Assembly: GCA_030835385.1 (NCBI GenBank)
Contig: JAURPI010000017.1
Coordinates: 1-64,000, forward strand
Reading direction: 5' to 3'
Source: Alphaproteobacteria bacterium
GTDB taxonomy: Bacteria > Pseudomonadota > Alphaproteobacteria > Rhodospirillales > Rhodospirillaceae
DNA length: 64,000 bases
In this document: positions 27,236 to 36,148 of the stretch, one piece after another
Numbering within the stretch: the first letter of the stretch is position 1
Layout: each line of letters opens with the position of its first letter
Program-made: the position numbers and the translations under genes
Notes under the pieces: model-generated
Told to the model about the DNA's origin: nothing
Databases searched by the model: none
The model's input: only the letters and a program-made list of their open reading frames with translations

Positions 27236-28258
27236 ATGCGCCTGAAGTCTTACACAGCCGCCACCATGGCCGAAGCCATGAATTTGGTTCGCGAAGAACT
27301 GGGAGAAGACGCAATTATCGTCTCAACCCAGCGGTCTTCTGACGGTCAAGGCGTGCGCATTACGGCAGCTTTAGAAGAACCCGACGGCGAAGAGGACATT
27401 GCTCGCGCCCTCGCCGGTGATGACGCAACCCCCTTCTCTGAAGGCGTTCGGGAAGCCCTCACCTATCACGGGGTACCAGCCCGTTTAATAGAGAAACTTG
27501 TCATGACCGCGCGGTCTGTTGAAGTTGGCTCTCCAACTATGGCCTGCGCTGCGGCACTAGAAGACCACTTTGATTTTGCACCGTTGCCAGAACGGAAGGC
27601 ACCGAGACCCTTTATGCTGGTCGGCCCGCCAGGGTCTGGAAAAACAATCACCGTTGCGAAGCTGGCCGCGCGAGCTCGGCTCGCTGGCCGTCCAGTTGGT
27701 GTCATAACTACCGATACAATTCGCGCAGGTGCCGTCGAACAATTAACAGCGTTCACCAAAATCCTAGAAGTTGAGATACATCAGGTTCGAGGGCCTGAGG
27801 CTCTCCCTCAAGCGGTCGATACAATGATGGGACAGTTCGATTTGGTATTTATCGATAGCCCAGGCTTGAACCCGTTCAGCCATCACGACATGGATTATCT
27901 CAAGGCGCTAACACGCATCTCCAACGTTGAATCGATCTTAGTCCTCGCCGCTGGTGGTGACGCCGGCGAGGCTGCCGATATTGGCGAGTCCTTTTCTGCG
28001 TGTGGGGCGACACGGATACTGGCCACCCGCCTTGATATGACTCGACGGCTAGGCTCTGTCTTAGCCGCTGCAGATTCGGGGCAATTGATGTTCTCTGAAG
28101 TGAGCCTCAACCCCCATGTCGCAACCGGTCTGTGTGCCATAAACCCCGTATCGATGGCGCGCATGATTCTCCCGCCCGACGAAGATCTTCAACCGGCACG
28201 GTTCGAAGAAACAGAAACGCCAGAACGGCCTGCAGGCCCCAGAACTGAGGTATTTTGA
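27236..28258 (+). CDS. flhF: FlhF, SRP-type flagellar GTPase
   Basis: 340 residues, open throughout. The N-terminal B domain starts MRLKSYTAATMAEAMNLVREELGEDAIIVS, followed by the NG domain: P-loop GPPGSGKTITVAKLAARA (about 128-145), the DTIRAGAVEQL motif, and FIDSPGLNPF where most homologues have DTAGR. TRLDMTRRLGS stands for the TKLD base-specificity motif. FlhF sets number and position of polar flagella with FlhG. It is still intact although its upstream neighbour flhA is almost fully deleted, and it overlaps flhG by one base. Confidence 0.92.
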   Translation: MRLKSYTAATMAEAMNLVREELGEDAIIVSTQRSSDGQGVRITAALEEPDGEEDIARALAGDDATPFSEGVREALTYHGVPARLIEKLVMTARSVEVGSPTMACAAALEDHFDFAPLPERKAPRPFMLVGPPGSGKTITVAKLAARARLAGRPVGVITTDTIRAGAVEQLTAFTKILEVEIHQVRGPEALPQAVDTMMGQFDLVFIDSPGLNPFSHHDMDYLKALTRISNVESILVLAAGGDAGEAADIGESFSACGATRILATRLDMTRRLGSVLAAADSGQLMFSEVSLNPHVATGLCAINPVSMARMILPPDEDLQPARFEETETPERPAGPRTEVF

Positions 28259-29085
28259 TGAACTCCGATTTGCCCCCGTCTTCCCAGCCAACCGGTGATC
28301 GGGAGGCACCTTCGTTAGCTGGTCGGCCAGCAGTTTCTGCCAAGCGCGGCCGCATCATTGCTGTTGCGTCGGGCAAAGGCGGCGTTGGGAAAACGTTCTT
28401 CTCAATCACACTCAGCCATGCGCTGTCTATGCGTGGGGATCGCGTATTACTTTTTGACGGTGACCTCGGCCTCGCCAACGTCGACATTCAACTTGGCCTT
28501 ATGCCGCACTACGACTTAGGCAGCGTGATCGCAGGAAAGCTCTCACTCAATCAGGCATCGATGCATTACGAACAGGGAGGCTTTGATGTTATTGCCGGTC
28601 GATCAGGCTCGGGCAGCCTGGCTAATATTCCCATTTCTCGTTTGCAGATCTTGGGTGAAGACCTTGCTTTGATCGCCGCGCGTTACGATCGGGTTATCCT
28701 TGATCTTGGTGCGGGCGTTGAGAAATCCGTTCGGCAATTGGCCCGTGCCGCTGACACCGTACTGGTTGTCACAAGTGATGAGCCAACTTCGCTCACGGAT
28801 GCATACGCCTTTATCAAAGTCACCGCATTGGAACGCCCAAACTTAGATATCCGGATTGTTGTGAATGCATCTAATTCAACGCGCGAAGGTGAGCGCACCT
28901 ATCAAACGTTGTTCAAAGCTTGCCAAGGGTTCCTAAAAATATCACCACCGTTAGCTGGGATCATTCGTCGGGACGCTAGAGTGCGAGAGACCATTCGCAA
29001 CCAAACACCCATTTTGATCCGCTCACCCAATTCAGAAGCGGCGATGGATGTTGCTACTGTCGCCGAAAGGCTGATCGCAAGCTGA
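28258..29085 (+). CDS. flhG: FlhG, MinD-like ATPase
   Basis: 275 residues. Deviant Walker A of the MinD/ParA family, ASGKGGVGKTFFSITLS (about 36-52), switch region DGDLGLANVDIQLGL and DLGAGVEKSVRQLARAADTVLVVTSDEPTSLTDAYAF. FlhG antagonises FlhF in placing flagella and shares this architecture across Proteobacteria. The ATG at 28258 overlaps the flhF stop (TGATG), so the pair is coupled. The frame is fully open. With the flagellar genes around it decayed, it may be residual or may have taken a pole-marking role. Confidence 0.93.
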   Translation: MNSDLPPSSQPTGDREAPSLAGRPAVSAKRGRIIAVASGKGGVGKTFFSITLSHALSMRGDRVLLFDGDLGLANVDIQLGLMPHYDLGSVIAGKLSLNQASMHYEQGGFDVIAGRSGSGSLANIPISRLQILGEDLALIAARYDRVILDLGAGVEKSVRQLARAADTVLVVTSDEPTSLTDAYAFIKVTALERPNLDIRIVVNASNSTREGERTYQTLFKACQGFLKISPPLAGIIRRDARVRETIRNQTPILIRSPNSEAAMDVATVAERLIAS

Positions 29086-29086
29086 G

Positions 29087-30073
29087 ATGTCCACGATACT
29101 GCCGCCGGGCGCGCAGGCGCCACCGCCTCAACCAGCCGCTACAGCTCAGGCGGCGCCAACAGCGGTGGTGCGTGAACCATCGGTAGAACTGCTACGGGCA
29201 GCAGCCGGCACCAGAATAGAGGGAACTGTTCAACCCCCCAGGGACCAAACAGTACGTTACCAACCGGGGGGCAACGCAAACAGGACTGCGGTTGGTTGGG
29301 GCTCAAGGCTGGCCTGCACCGCCGTTTGCAACGCCAACACAAACCCAGGCATTTCCTGTACAACTCGCTTTGACTGGCACAGTTACCGGTCAATCAACAA
29401 CAGCACAGCCAACAATCCAGGCCGCTGCTGGCACCCTTCAACTTGCCACGCCCGCTAATTTGCCGGCTGGCACAACAGTCACCATTGAGGTTCTGACCCA
29501 ATCCGCTCCACGGGCCGACACTGTCGGCGGTGCAACCGGGACTGCACCGCCTCCGTCACCAGGAACATTACCCTTTGCGGCCGGAGCAGCGCCTTGGCCA
29601 ACTCTCACTGAAGCGTTGCAAGTATTGCAAAGATCAGACCCGCAAGCGGCACAAATCCTAGCCAACACAATTCCGGAAGGCGGACAACGCCTCTACCATG
29701 AAATGCCCAAGGGTAGGTTGAAAAAATTAATCTCATAACTCGCCGTGAAGACTCAAAAGAAGACGATGACGAAAAAGTCGAAAAGAAGAGCGGGGGTGGA
29801 TTACGATTTCTATTAGATTTGGAACTCTCTAATCTTGGCGCCCTTCAATTAGATGGCATGGTGAACGAAGAGACCAAGGGCTTTGATATGATGCTTCGGA
29901 GTCATGAGAAGCTGGATGACGACATCCGTCGCGACCTGACGGGATTATTCGTTGCCGCCAACCAAGCTGTTGGACTCAAAGGCGGGCTCACGTTCCAAGT
30001 GATCCCCAAGTTTACTGATCCCATCGGATCGAGCGAACCGCTTAACCTTGAGAAAGAAGGTGTGTGGGCGTAA
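29087..30073 (+). pseudogene. Flagellar hook-length control (FliK-like) pseudogene
   Basis: Three frames must be joined. The first (29087-about 29290) is Pro/Ala/Gln-rich (AQAPPPQPAATAQAAPT) and carries a VELLRAAAGTRIEGTV stretch. The second (about 29290-29738) gives VGAQGWPAPPFATPTQTQAF, TLQLATPANLPAGTTVTIEVL and GGQRLYHEMPKGRL. The third ends with RFLLDLELSNLGALQLDGMV, SHEKLDDDIRRDLTGLF and a TAA at 30073. The LDLxLSxLGxLQLDG signature and the Pro-rich body fit a FliK-type C-terminal domain and linker. It follows flhG by one base, its usual place in Rhodospirillales-like loci. Frame changes at about 29290 and 29740 indicate decay. Confidence 0.8.
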
Positions 30074-30108
30074 ACGAAACTGACAAGAATTAAACGAACA
30101 GCGCTGTC

Positions 30109-30530
30109 ATGTACGTCATAGATCAAGCAAAAAAGATGATCCAGCGCTGCACTGGGGTTTACCAGACCGAATATTCTTCGCTTGTGGTGAATGCCACATC
30201 CTCGCACACGCCTGTTTAGAGCGATACAACGGCATGGGATTCTCTGCTTTGTGGATCAAACCGAGGGGTCAATATTGCGGCAACCACATTATCGTCGCCC
30301 GGGAGGATGTCGCCTTTGATTATCATAGGTATAGTCGATTACCTGTCTTGCTGTCTCACATGGAACGTAAAGCAAAGAGATGGTGGCGGGGCTGGCAGAC
30401 CGACCATATTTCGTTGCCCAAGTCTGTTTTGATTTCTGAGGCCGAGTCAAAAACTTATGATGGACTCTGGTTGCGCGAACCGCAGCAATTTGTTGCACGA
30501 CGCTATGCCACGCGCGAAAAAATTCCTTAG
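30109..30530 (+). pseudogene. Conserved-looking protein with a 1-base frameshift near its start
   Basis: The open frame for the body (DDPALHWGLPDRIFFACGECHILAH, LERYNGMGFSALWIKPRGQY, CGNHIIVAREDVAFDYHRYS) has no acceptable start upstream. The ATG at 30109 (MYVIDQAKK) is in another frame. One additional A in the run of six A at 30128-30133 would join them into a single 140-residue protein. The run length makes a sequencing or assembly error plausible; a real 1-base loss is the alternative, and fits the decay next door. I do not recognise the family; it has two Cys in ACGEC and ends in a basic Arg-rich tail. Confidence 0.55.
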
Positions 30531-30560
30531 CGGTTTTCCGTCACCGGAACCGCATACAGA

Positions 30561-31031
30561 TTAATGAACTTCTTGACCGGCCGCTGAAGAAGTTTGTCTA
30601 GGAGGCGCGCTCCGGCGGGTCACAATCCACACCGCGATTGGCGCCAGAACAGCCGCTAAAATCGTCGGTACTGGCCACGACGAAGACGAGACCGCAACAA
30701 TAGCCACACTGATCATCATCATAATTATCGCGGCCGCCTTGGCGGGAGGTGGAATGACACGGTGAACGTGCCAAGCCCTTAACGTTGCGCCAAATCGAGG
30801 ATGCGTCCATAGCCACCAGCGCAAACGATCTGAGCTCTTAGAGAATGCCCATAAAGCGATGATCAAAAAAACCGTTGTCGGAAGGCCTGGCAAAAAGGCA
30901 CCGATAAACCCAAGTCCGACGCAGACCCAGCCCAACGCCAGAAATACCGGACACAAACTCGAATGTGTCAGAGGCGGCGGCGGAATGTCGTCCCAATCTT
31001 CTGGTCTGTTTTCGTTTTCGGACGTGGTCAT
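30561..31031 (-). CDS. DUF454 (YbaN-like) inner-membrane protein
   Basis: 156 residues. The core LGLGFIGAFLPGLPTTVFLIIALWAFSKSSDRL is characteristic of DUF454/YbaN, followed by WLWTHPRFGATLRAWHVHRVIPPPAKAAA and two more membrane helices (IIMMMISVAIVAVSS; IWDTG-like end). Family members are small integral membrane proteins without established function. The 304 bases between it and the next gene contain two abutting Fur-box-like sequences near 31264-31301; nothing else was seen there. It converges with the upstream frameshifted gene. Confidence 0.8.
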   Translation of the reverse strand: MTTSENENRPEDWDDIPPPPLTHSSLCPVFLALGWVCVGLGFIGAFLPGLPTTVFLIIALWAFSKSSDRLRWWLWTHPRFGATLRAWHVHRVIPPPAKAAAIIMMMISVAIVAVSSSSWPVPTILAAVLAPIAVWIVTRRSAPPRQTSSAAGQEVH

Positions 31032-31263
31032 ATTACACCAATAGGTAAGGAACCTGGGTTTTAGACCAGCCAGGCGGCTAGGGGCAAGGAAAGCGGCTCT
31101 TTCTATTCCAATAGAGTATGGGACGGAGCCGAATCCCCGTCCCCATCAGCGCGATTCCTTAGGGAGAGGGTCCAGAACCAAGGTGATCTGTCGGTTGCAC
31201 CACGGTGGTCGTTCATCAAGCCCAATCCCGGTGAAACGCTCGCTTATTTCTTCTCTAGATAAC

Positions 31264-31301
31264 GCTATTAATAATCATTTGCAATAATAATAATCATTAT
31301 T
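31264..31301 (+). promoter_or_regulatory. Two abutting Fur-box-like operators
   Basis: 31283-31301 (AATAATAATAATCATTATT) matches the classical 19-bp Fur consensus GATAATGATAATCATTATC at 16 of 19 positions. 31264-31282 (GCTATTAATAATCATTTGC) matches at 14 of 19. The two sites abut without a gap and are in the same register, 38 bases upstream of the ATG at 31339. Iron-dependent repression of that gene is inferred; alphaproteobacterial Fur/Mur sites vary, so the regulator itself is not certain. Confidence 0.65.
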
Positions 31302-31338
31302 AATTAGAAAAACTATAGAGGATTTGAACGAGTAAGTG

Positions 31339-31884
31339 ATGGATCAAACGGACAACGATGTACCACTTGAAAGGCGATCTGTTTTCCCAGACAGAAATAC
31401 AACAGAGAAGCTGAATACCTCCGAACTGCTAATGCTGTGGACTATTCGGGCATGGGTCCAAGACACCCATGGCACACCCACAAGAAGGTATAAATTACAG
31501 GATGGTTTGGAGAGAGCAGGATGTGGTGATGCGATCGACTCGCTTTGCACATTGCTGGAAATCGTTGGTGCCGCAGGAAAACGAAGAATCGAAATTCACG
31601 CCACAGGGTGTCTCTGTATTTCTACAGACGAGAAACGAATGCTACACACTCTCGCTGCACAGCAATCAGGACATACTTTGGAAGCCTTCGATGTTCTGAC
31701 GCACCTTATTCCTGATGCGGCGGCTCGCATTGCTCTTGGCCACGCAGAATCTGTTGCCGCGAGCATGACCCGAGTGGGACTTCTTCTGCCTGATCGAGCA
31801 TGGTGCTTAGCTGAACTATCTTTGACACATCGTTTGCGTGCGCCACGTGCTGCATCGACTTGTGTTCGGTATGAACTTCATTGA
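31339..31884 (+). CDS. Unknown protein behind Fur-box-like sites (181 aa)
   Basis: I do not recognise the family. The protein is soluble, without signal peptide or membrane helix. It opens with LNTSELLMLWTIRAWV and has Cys at about 62, 70, 91, 93 and 156, including a CLC pair (91-93), plus several His. The middle (CGDAIDSLCTLLEIVG...IEIHATGCLCISTDEKRML) looks regulatory rather than enzymatic. The Fur-box pair upstream and convergent hemH (ferrochelatase, 16 bases away) suggest a link to iron or heme supply. I take the ATG at 31339 rather than the GTG at 31336. Confidence 0.7.
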   Translation: MDQTDNDVPLERRSVFPDRNTTEKLNTSELLMLWTIRAWVQDTHGTPTRRYKLQDGLERAGCGDAIDSLCTLLEIVGAAGKRRIEIHATGCLCISTDEKRMLHTLAAQQSGHTLEAFDVLTHLIPDAAARIALGHAESVAASMTRVGLLLPDRAWCLAELSLTHRLRAPRAASTCVRYELH

Positions 31885-31900
31885 ATACAGAATAGTCACG

Positions 31901-32944
31901 CTAAACTTGTACAGCCATAGGACATTGACCAAAGGCCTTTGGACACAAACGTTCGCCGTGCTCCGACGCAGGTCCTCCTCGGCCAATAGCGCGGCGAACC
32001 AAGTCAGCTAGTCCGTTAATAAACGAAGATCCCGTGGCGACAGCAGGCACACGTTCAAAGCCTGGAACGCCGACGTCATCGGCCAGTTCACGCATTTCCT
32101 GTTCGATTTCGACCAGGGTCTCAACGTGCTCTGAGACAAAACTGATCGGCGCAATAACCACTGGGACTTGGTCCCGCCCGGCGCGATGAATCTCGTCCTC
32201 TATAAACGGCCCAATCCATTTCACCGGCCCAACCCGGCTTTGGTAGCAAATCGTGTAATCGAGACTTGAGTCTCCGAGTTCGTCGACAATGGCTTGTGCA
32301 GTTTGCTCAACCTGCCATTGATACGGGTCACCAGCCTGGATGGTTCGTTCTGGGAGTCCATGCGCAGAAAGGAGAAGTCTTGGCTTACCCCGCTGTGATG
32401 CAGCGTCCAGTGAGAATCTTATGTTCTGCACAGTTTCTGAAAGAAACCCATCCTGAAAAGGAAAACAGCAAAGTGAGTCAATTGGCACCGATAGACCTTG
32501 TGCGCGCGCCTCTCTATTGAACGCGTTCAAAGACGTGCCAGCGGTTGTGGTTGAAAATTGGGGATAGAGCGGTAGCAAAATGACGCGATCTGGTTTGTCT
32601 TCTTTGATGGCCCCAACAACTTCCTTCGCCATAGGGTGCCAATACTGCATGCACACATGCACGGTGACTGTTCCTACAACATCACCTAGACTTTTTTGAA
32701 GGGCATCCGCTTGTGCCTGTGTTGATGGCAATAGCGGCGATCGCCCCCCCACCAGCTTGTAGATATTTTGCGACTTTTCGGCGCGGCTGCGAGAGATAAT
32801 TTGAGCGATCATCCACCGCATTGGATTAGGCATTCTAAGGATCGCGGGATCGCTAAACAGATTGAATAAAAACGGACGCACGGACTCCAAAGAATCTGGG
32901 CCTCCAAGATTGAACAAAACGACAGCAACTTTTTTAGCGGTCAC
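31901..32944 (-). CDS. hemH: Ferrochelatase
   Basis: Inserts ferrous iron into protoporphyrin IX, the last step of heme b synthesis, at the membrane. The 347 residues show VAVVLFNLGGPDSLESVRPFLFNLFSDPAILRMP, MQYWHPMA, LLPLYPQFSTTTAGTSL, the catalytic His in LLLSAHGLPERTI, CYQSRVGPVKWIGP and VVIAPISFVSEHVETLVEIEQEM with the conserved Glu. Together these cover the whole chelatase fold. It is convergent with the Fur-box-controlled unknown gene. Confidence 0.97.
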   Translation of the reverse strand: MTAKKVAVVLFNLGGPDSLESVRPFLFNLFSDPAILRMPNPMRWMIAQIISRSRAEKSQNIYKLVGGRSPLLPSTQAQADALQKSLGDVVGTVTVHVCMQYWHPMAKEVVGAIKEDKPDRVILLPLYPQFSTTTAGTSLNAFNREARAQGLSVPIDSLCCFPFQDGFLSETVQNIRFSLDAASQRGKPRLLLSAHGLPERTIQAGDPYQWQVEQTAQAIVDELGDSSLDYTICYQSRVGPVKWIGPFIEDEIHRAGRDQVPVVIAPISFVSEHVETLVEIEQEMRELADDVGVPGFERVPAVATGSSFINGLADLVRRAIGRGGPASEHGERLCPKAFGQCPMAVQV

Positions 32945-33151
32945 GGTGAATATCTCCTAATTCCCCGTAAGCGCGTGGGAGCCGCGTTCAGTGAATTAGA
33001 ACAATGGACTTATGGCATATGGCATCGCAACCAATCAAAGATTCCTAGCGTCCTCAATCGCCCTCGCCAAGGTCCGGTCAGACCCAATTATCCAGCTACC
33101 CTATTTCGAATAGCTAGATTACAAACGCCCTGGCCAATAATGGAGATCGCT

Positions 33152-34495
33152 TTGACAGACACATCCACGGTACTAGAACCTGACCGCAGTGGCATCAAGA
33201 TTGGACCGGTATGGATGGTCCCGGGCATTTCGCCACTCAATGTCTACGCGCTTCTCTATATTGCGTTCTTTACTATTGCAAGCTCTGTGTTCTTAAGCGC
33301 CACGCAACCGTACCTATTTAACGCAGTTCTCAACATACCTGTAGAGACACAAGGGTCTCTATCAGGCCGCTTAGTTCTGTTCAATGAACTGGTTGTCATC
33401 GTGTTGATCGGTCCTCTCGGCCTTCTGGCCGACAAGATTGGCCGACGCCCAATTTTTGCGGCGGGCTATTTCTTCCTATTCATTGGCTACATGCTCTATC
33501 CAATGGCGGAAAGCATTCCTGAACTAACAGCCTATCGCATGATTTTCGCAATCGGCGTTGCCTGCAACACGGCGATGATTGCGACAATCCAGGCCGACTA
33601 TCCACAGAATTCCTGGCGCGGAAAATTGCTGGGGCTGTGCGGTCTACTCCAAGGAATAGGAGTGGTCATGGTCTTAGGCGTGTCTCGCAGCCTGCCTGGG
33701 TGGTTTGTTGACAGCGGCATGGACCAAATTAGTGCCGGACGACTGGCCTTCTGGACCTTTGCAGTTATTTGCTTAATCAACGCGGTCATTGTTCGCGTTG
33801 GTCTAAAAGGAGGCGTTCCGTCCGCTAAGACAGACAAAGAACCTCTGCCAACGATCCTACGCAGAGGCATCAAAGCAGGTCGCAATCCCCGAATTGCCCT
33901 GTCTTATGTCGCAGCATTCGTTTCTCGCGGAGACCTAACCGTCGTGAGTACGTTCTTTTCCCTCTGGTTGGTTCAAGCTGGCATAGCAAATGGTTATTCG
34001 GCTGAAGAAGCCCTCGAGAAAGGTCTTTTGTTCTTCATCATTGTTCAAGCCATCGCCGTCCTGTGGGCACCTGCTGCGGGGCTCGTTATTGATCGATTTG
34101 ACCGAGTCACAGCCTTAAGTATCGCAATGGCAATTGCTGCGGCTGGGTATATTTCACTCGGCTTTATCGGTGACCCAACACAGCCCATCATGTATGGCGC
34201 AGCCGTGATCTTAGGTATGGGTGAAATTAACGCTGTACTAGCCGCACAGGCACTCATTGGACAAGAGGCACCAAAAGATGGCCGTGGCGCTGTGGTTGGA
34301 GTCTTCGGCTTTTTTGGCGCTATCGGTATTTTGCTTGCCGCTTCGATCGGTGGCTACTTATTCGATGCATGGATGCCAGCTGGTCCTTTTGTGTTAATGG
34401 GCGTCGCCAACGCCACCCTGTTTTGCATCGCAGTTTGTGTCCGCCTATTCGCCCCTCTCCCGCAAGCTGCGGAAGAAACATCTAACGCATCGTAA
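33152..34495 (+). CDS. MFS transporter (12 membrane segments)
   Basis: About 447 residues with membrane segments from about 30 onward (LNVYALLYIAFFTIASSVFLS, LVVIVLIGPLGLLADKIGRRPIFAAGYF with the MFS A-motif DKIGRRP, and so on) to about 430. TTG at 33152 has TGGAG 6 bases upstream; an ATG at 33140 is a second option, and a 56-residue extension from 32975 is unlikely. It imports or exports a small solute; no substrate can be named. The DUF1838 gene at 34506 follows 10 bases downstream, so they are probably one transcript. Confidence 0.85.
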   Translation: MTDTSTVLEPDRSGIKIGPVWMVPGISPLNVYALLYIAFFTIASSVFLSATQPYLFNAVLNIPVETQGSLSGRLVLFNELVVIVLIGPLGLLADKIGRRPIFAAGYFFLFIGYMLYPMAESIPELTAYRMIFAIGVACNTAMIATIQADYPQNSWRGKLLGLCGLLQGIGVVMVLGVSRSLPGWFVDSGMDQISAGRLAFWTFAVICLINAVIVRVGLKGGVPSAKTDKEPLPTILRRGIKAGRNPRIALSYVAAFVSRGDLTVVSTFFSLWLVQAGIANGYSAEEALEKGLLFFIIVQAIAVLWAPAAGLVIDRFDRVTALSIAMAIAAAGYISLGFIGDPTQPIMYGAAVILGMGEINAVLAAQALIGQEAPKDGRGAVVGVFGFFGAIGILLAASIGGYLFDAWMPAGPFVLMGVANATLFCIAVCVRLFAPLPQAAEETSNAS

Positions 34496-34505
34496 GGAGC
34501 ACCCC

Positions 34506-35504
34506 ATGAATTTCCATTATCCTCATTCGCACCCGTTGCCAGCGGACCTCACCCGTCGCAATGCTCTCATGACTTTAGGTGGCCTTGGTGGAACTGGCTT
34601 CATGGGAGCAGCTTTTGGCGCCGGCGAAGCGCAAGCGGGCCTAACAAAAGGCAGTGACAAAATCAGCATTGACTTTTCAGACCCAGCCCAGAACTTGCGG
34701 TCATACATCCGCCTGCAAGGAAATCTTGATCCATCAAAAATATCTATCGGCTACTACTCAGGGACAATCTACAACGTTGTCGGCGATTGGAAGAAAGTAA
34801 CCCCACTATGCGGTCTCGCTGGCATTGGTGTCCGTCGCATCGAACCTCAACCAGAAAATAAATACCGCGTTTTCAATCGGGAACTCGCGTTCTATTCCGA
34901 CATCCAGACAGGCGAGTTCGTCGATGTTTGGGACAACCCCCTGAACAATGAGACAGTCGAAGTGCTGCCGATTCAAAATATGACGGTCAATGCTGAAATT
35001 GCACCGATCTTTGAGTTTGATATGGAGGGCACAATTGTCCGACGCCCATTCAACCCGCCATGGGAGATTCTAAACGGTTCGGCGCTCGCTTTGTTTGAAG
35101 TACACCAAGAACTAAAATCAGAACTTCAGCCTGAGGAATGGCCTCGTGAGAGTTCAGGCCCAATGATGCGAATCTCTGAGTTATTTCATCGCCATTGCCG
35201 CGCAGCCGATCTTGAGAACCTAGACCTCACATCAATCCCTTATGTTGGCACATGGATGCGCCTGGCGCCCTATCTGCCTTGGATGCTGATGGGGCAAACC
35301 GAAGGGCATCTGTTTTATCGGTGCTCAATGCACAAATTCACCCGCATCGAAGATTTGCCTGAAGCTTTCCTTGCCAAGGCAGAACGGGAATACCTGCAGT
35401 TTCTTGAACCCCCAAAACCGGATAGCTGGGGCACCCCCAACAACTCCAGCTTCAATGTATACAAGGATTTGCGCTCACCAGCCTCAAGCGGCGGGCAAGG
35501 ATAG
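34506..35504 (+). CDS. Tat-exported DUF1838 protein 1
   Basis: The ATG at 34506 follows AAGGAG and encodes MNFHYPHSHPLPADLTRRNA, a twin-arginine signal with Arg17-Arg18 and an ALMTLGGLGGTGF hydrophobic core ending near AQA. The mature domain is DUF1838: LRSYIRLQGNLD, FVDVWDNPLNNETVEVLPI, EEWPRESSGPMMRISELF and PWMLMGQTEGHLFYRCSMHKF. No catalytic residues are established for this domain. Two more copies lie at 49425 and 50352. It follows an MFS gene, suggesting a periplasmic step on the transported compound. Confidence 0.85.
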   Translation: MNFHYPHSHPLPADLTRRNALMTLGGLGGTGFMGAAFGAGEAQAGLTKGSDKISIDFSDPAQNLRSYIRLQGNLDPSKISIGYYSGTIYNVVGDWKKVTPLCGLAGIGVRRIEPQPENKYRVFNRELAFYSDIQTGEFVDVWDNPLNNETVEVLPIQNMTVNAEIAPIFEFDMEGTIVRRPFNPPWEILNGSALALFEVHQELKSELQPEEWPRESSGPMMRISELFHRHCRAADLENLDLTSIPYVGTWMRLAPYLPWMLMGQTEGHLFYRCSMHKFTRIEDLPEAFLAKAEREYLQFLEPPKPDSWGTPNNSSFNVYKDLRSPASSGGQG

Positions 35505-35506
35505 CT

Positions 35507-36046
35507 CTAAAGCTGGTCCGTTGTTGGCGCCTGGTCGGGCACACCGGCGCCAACATCAATCCACTCAACGTCAGGAATTCCCAAGTAAATTTGCGATACG
35601 TCGCGGTATTGCAGTTTCTCAACCACTTCAGAAAATGAGACCAGTCGGTTTGGCTTACCGCCGTCGATCGAAAACGGCAGAACGATAGCTTCCACAGAGA
35701 ATTGTGCGCCGGTGGTAGCGGCGAATTTCATGTTCATCCGAAACCCACAAGGGCGAGAGATTGCCGACCAAGAAAACCGGCAGAGTGACTGCTGCATTTT
35801 CGGCGGCTGCCCCTCTCCCACGACCTCACCCGTCTTGTCTCTGCCCCAGCGCTCAGCCAATTTGGTTCCGATTAAGCGGAAAATAATACGTCCATTAGGA
35901 AATTCTGCAATGTGAAGGTGGGGCGCAAACCCGGGGTGAGGGTTATCGAGAAAAACCGATTGCCACAGAACTTGCGCACTTTCTACACGCAAGGAGGTCC
36001 AATGCTCAAAAAATTTACTGCACTGGTCGGTCTTGAATGTCGCCAT
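35507..36046 (-). CDS. PAS-fold (PAS_5-like) protein
   Basis: 179 residues. The central part FAPHLHIAEFPNGRIIFRLIGTKLAERWGRDKTGEVVGEG is typical of the short PAS_5 family found in many Rhodospirillales-like genomes. The second half has a strand pattern (CGFRMNMKFAATTG, VEAIVLPFSIDGG) as in that family. It has no kinase or DNA-binding domain, so it probably senses a ligand or partners with another protein. It converges on the DUF1838 gene (3-base gap) and is divergent from the hydrolase gene at 36149. Confidence 0.7.
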   Translation of the reverse strand: MATFKTDQCSKFFEHWTSLRVESAQVLWQSVFLDNPHPGFAPHLHIAEFPNGRIIFRLIGTKLAERWGRDKTGEVVGEGQPPKMQQSLCRFSWSAISRPCGFRMNMKFAATTGAQFSVEAIVLPFSIDGGKPNRLVSFSEVVEKLQYRDVSQIYLGIPDVEWIDVGAGVPDQAPTTDQL

Positions 36047-36148
36047 TAGGACCCTACACTATTTTGCTTCAAGCCGAGACTTAAAAGCGCCGATTAGAGT
36101 AAGCTTATCCCATAAAGAGTTATCGTCCACACCCGCGATAGGCGCGTC

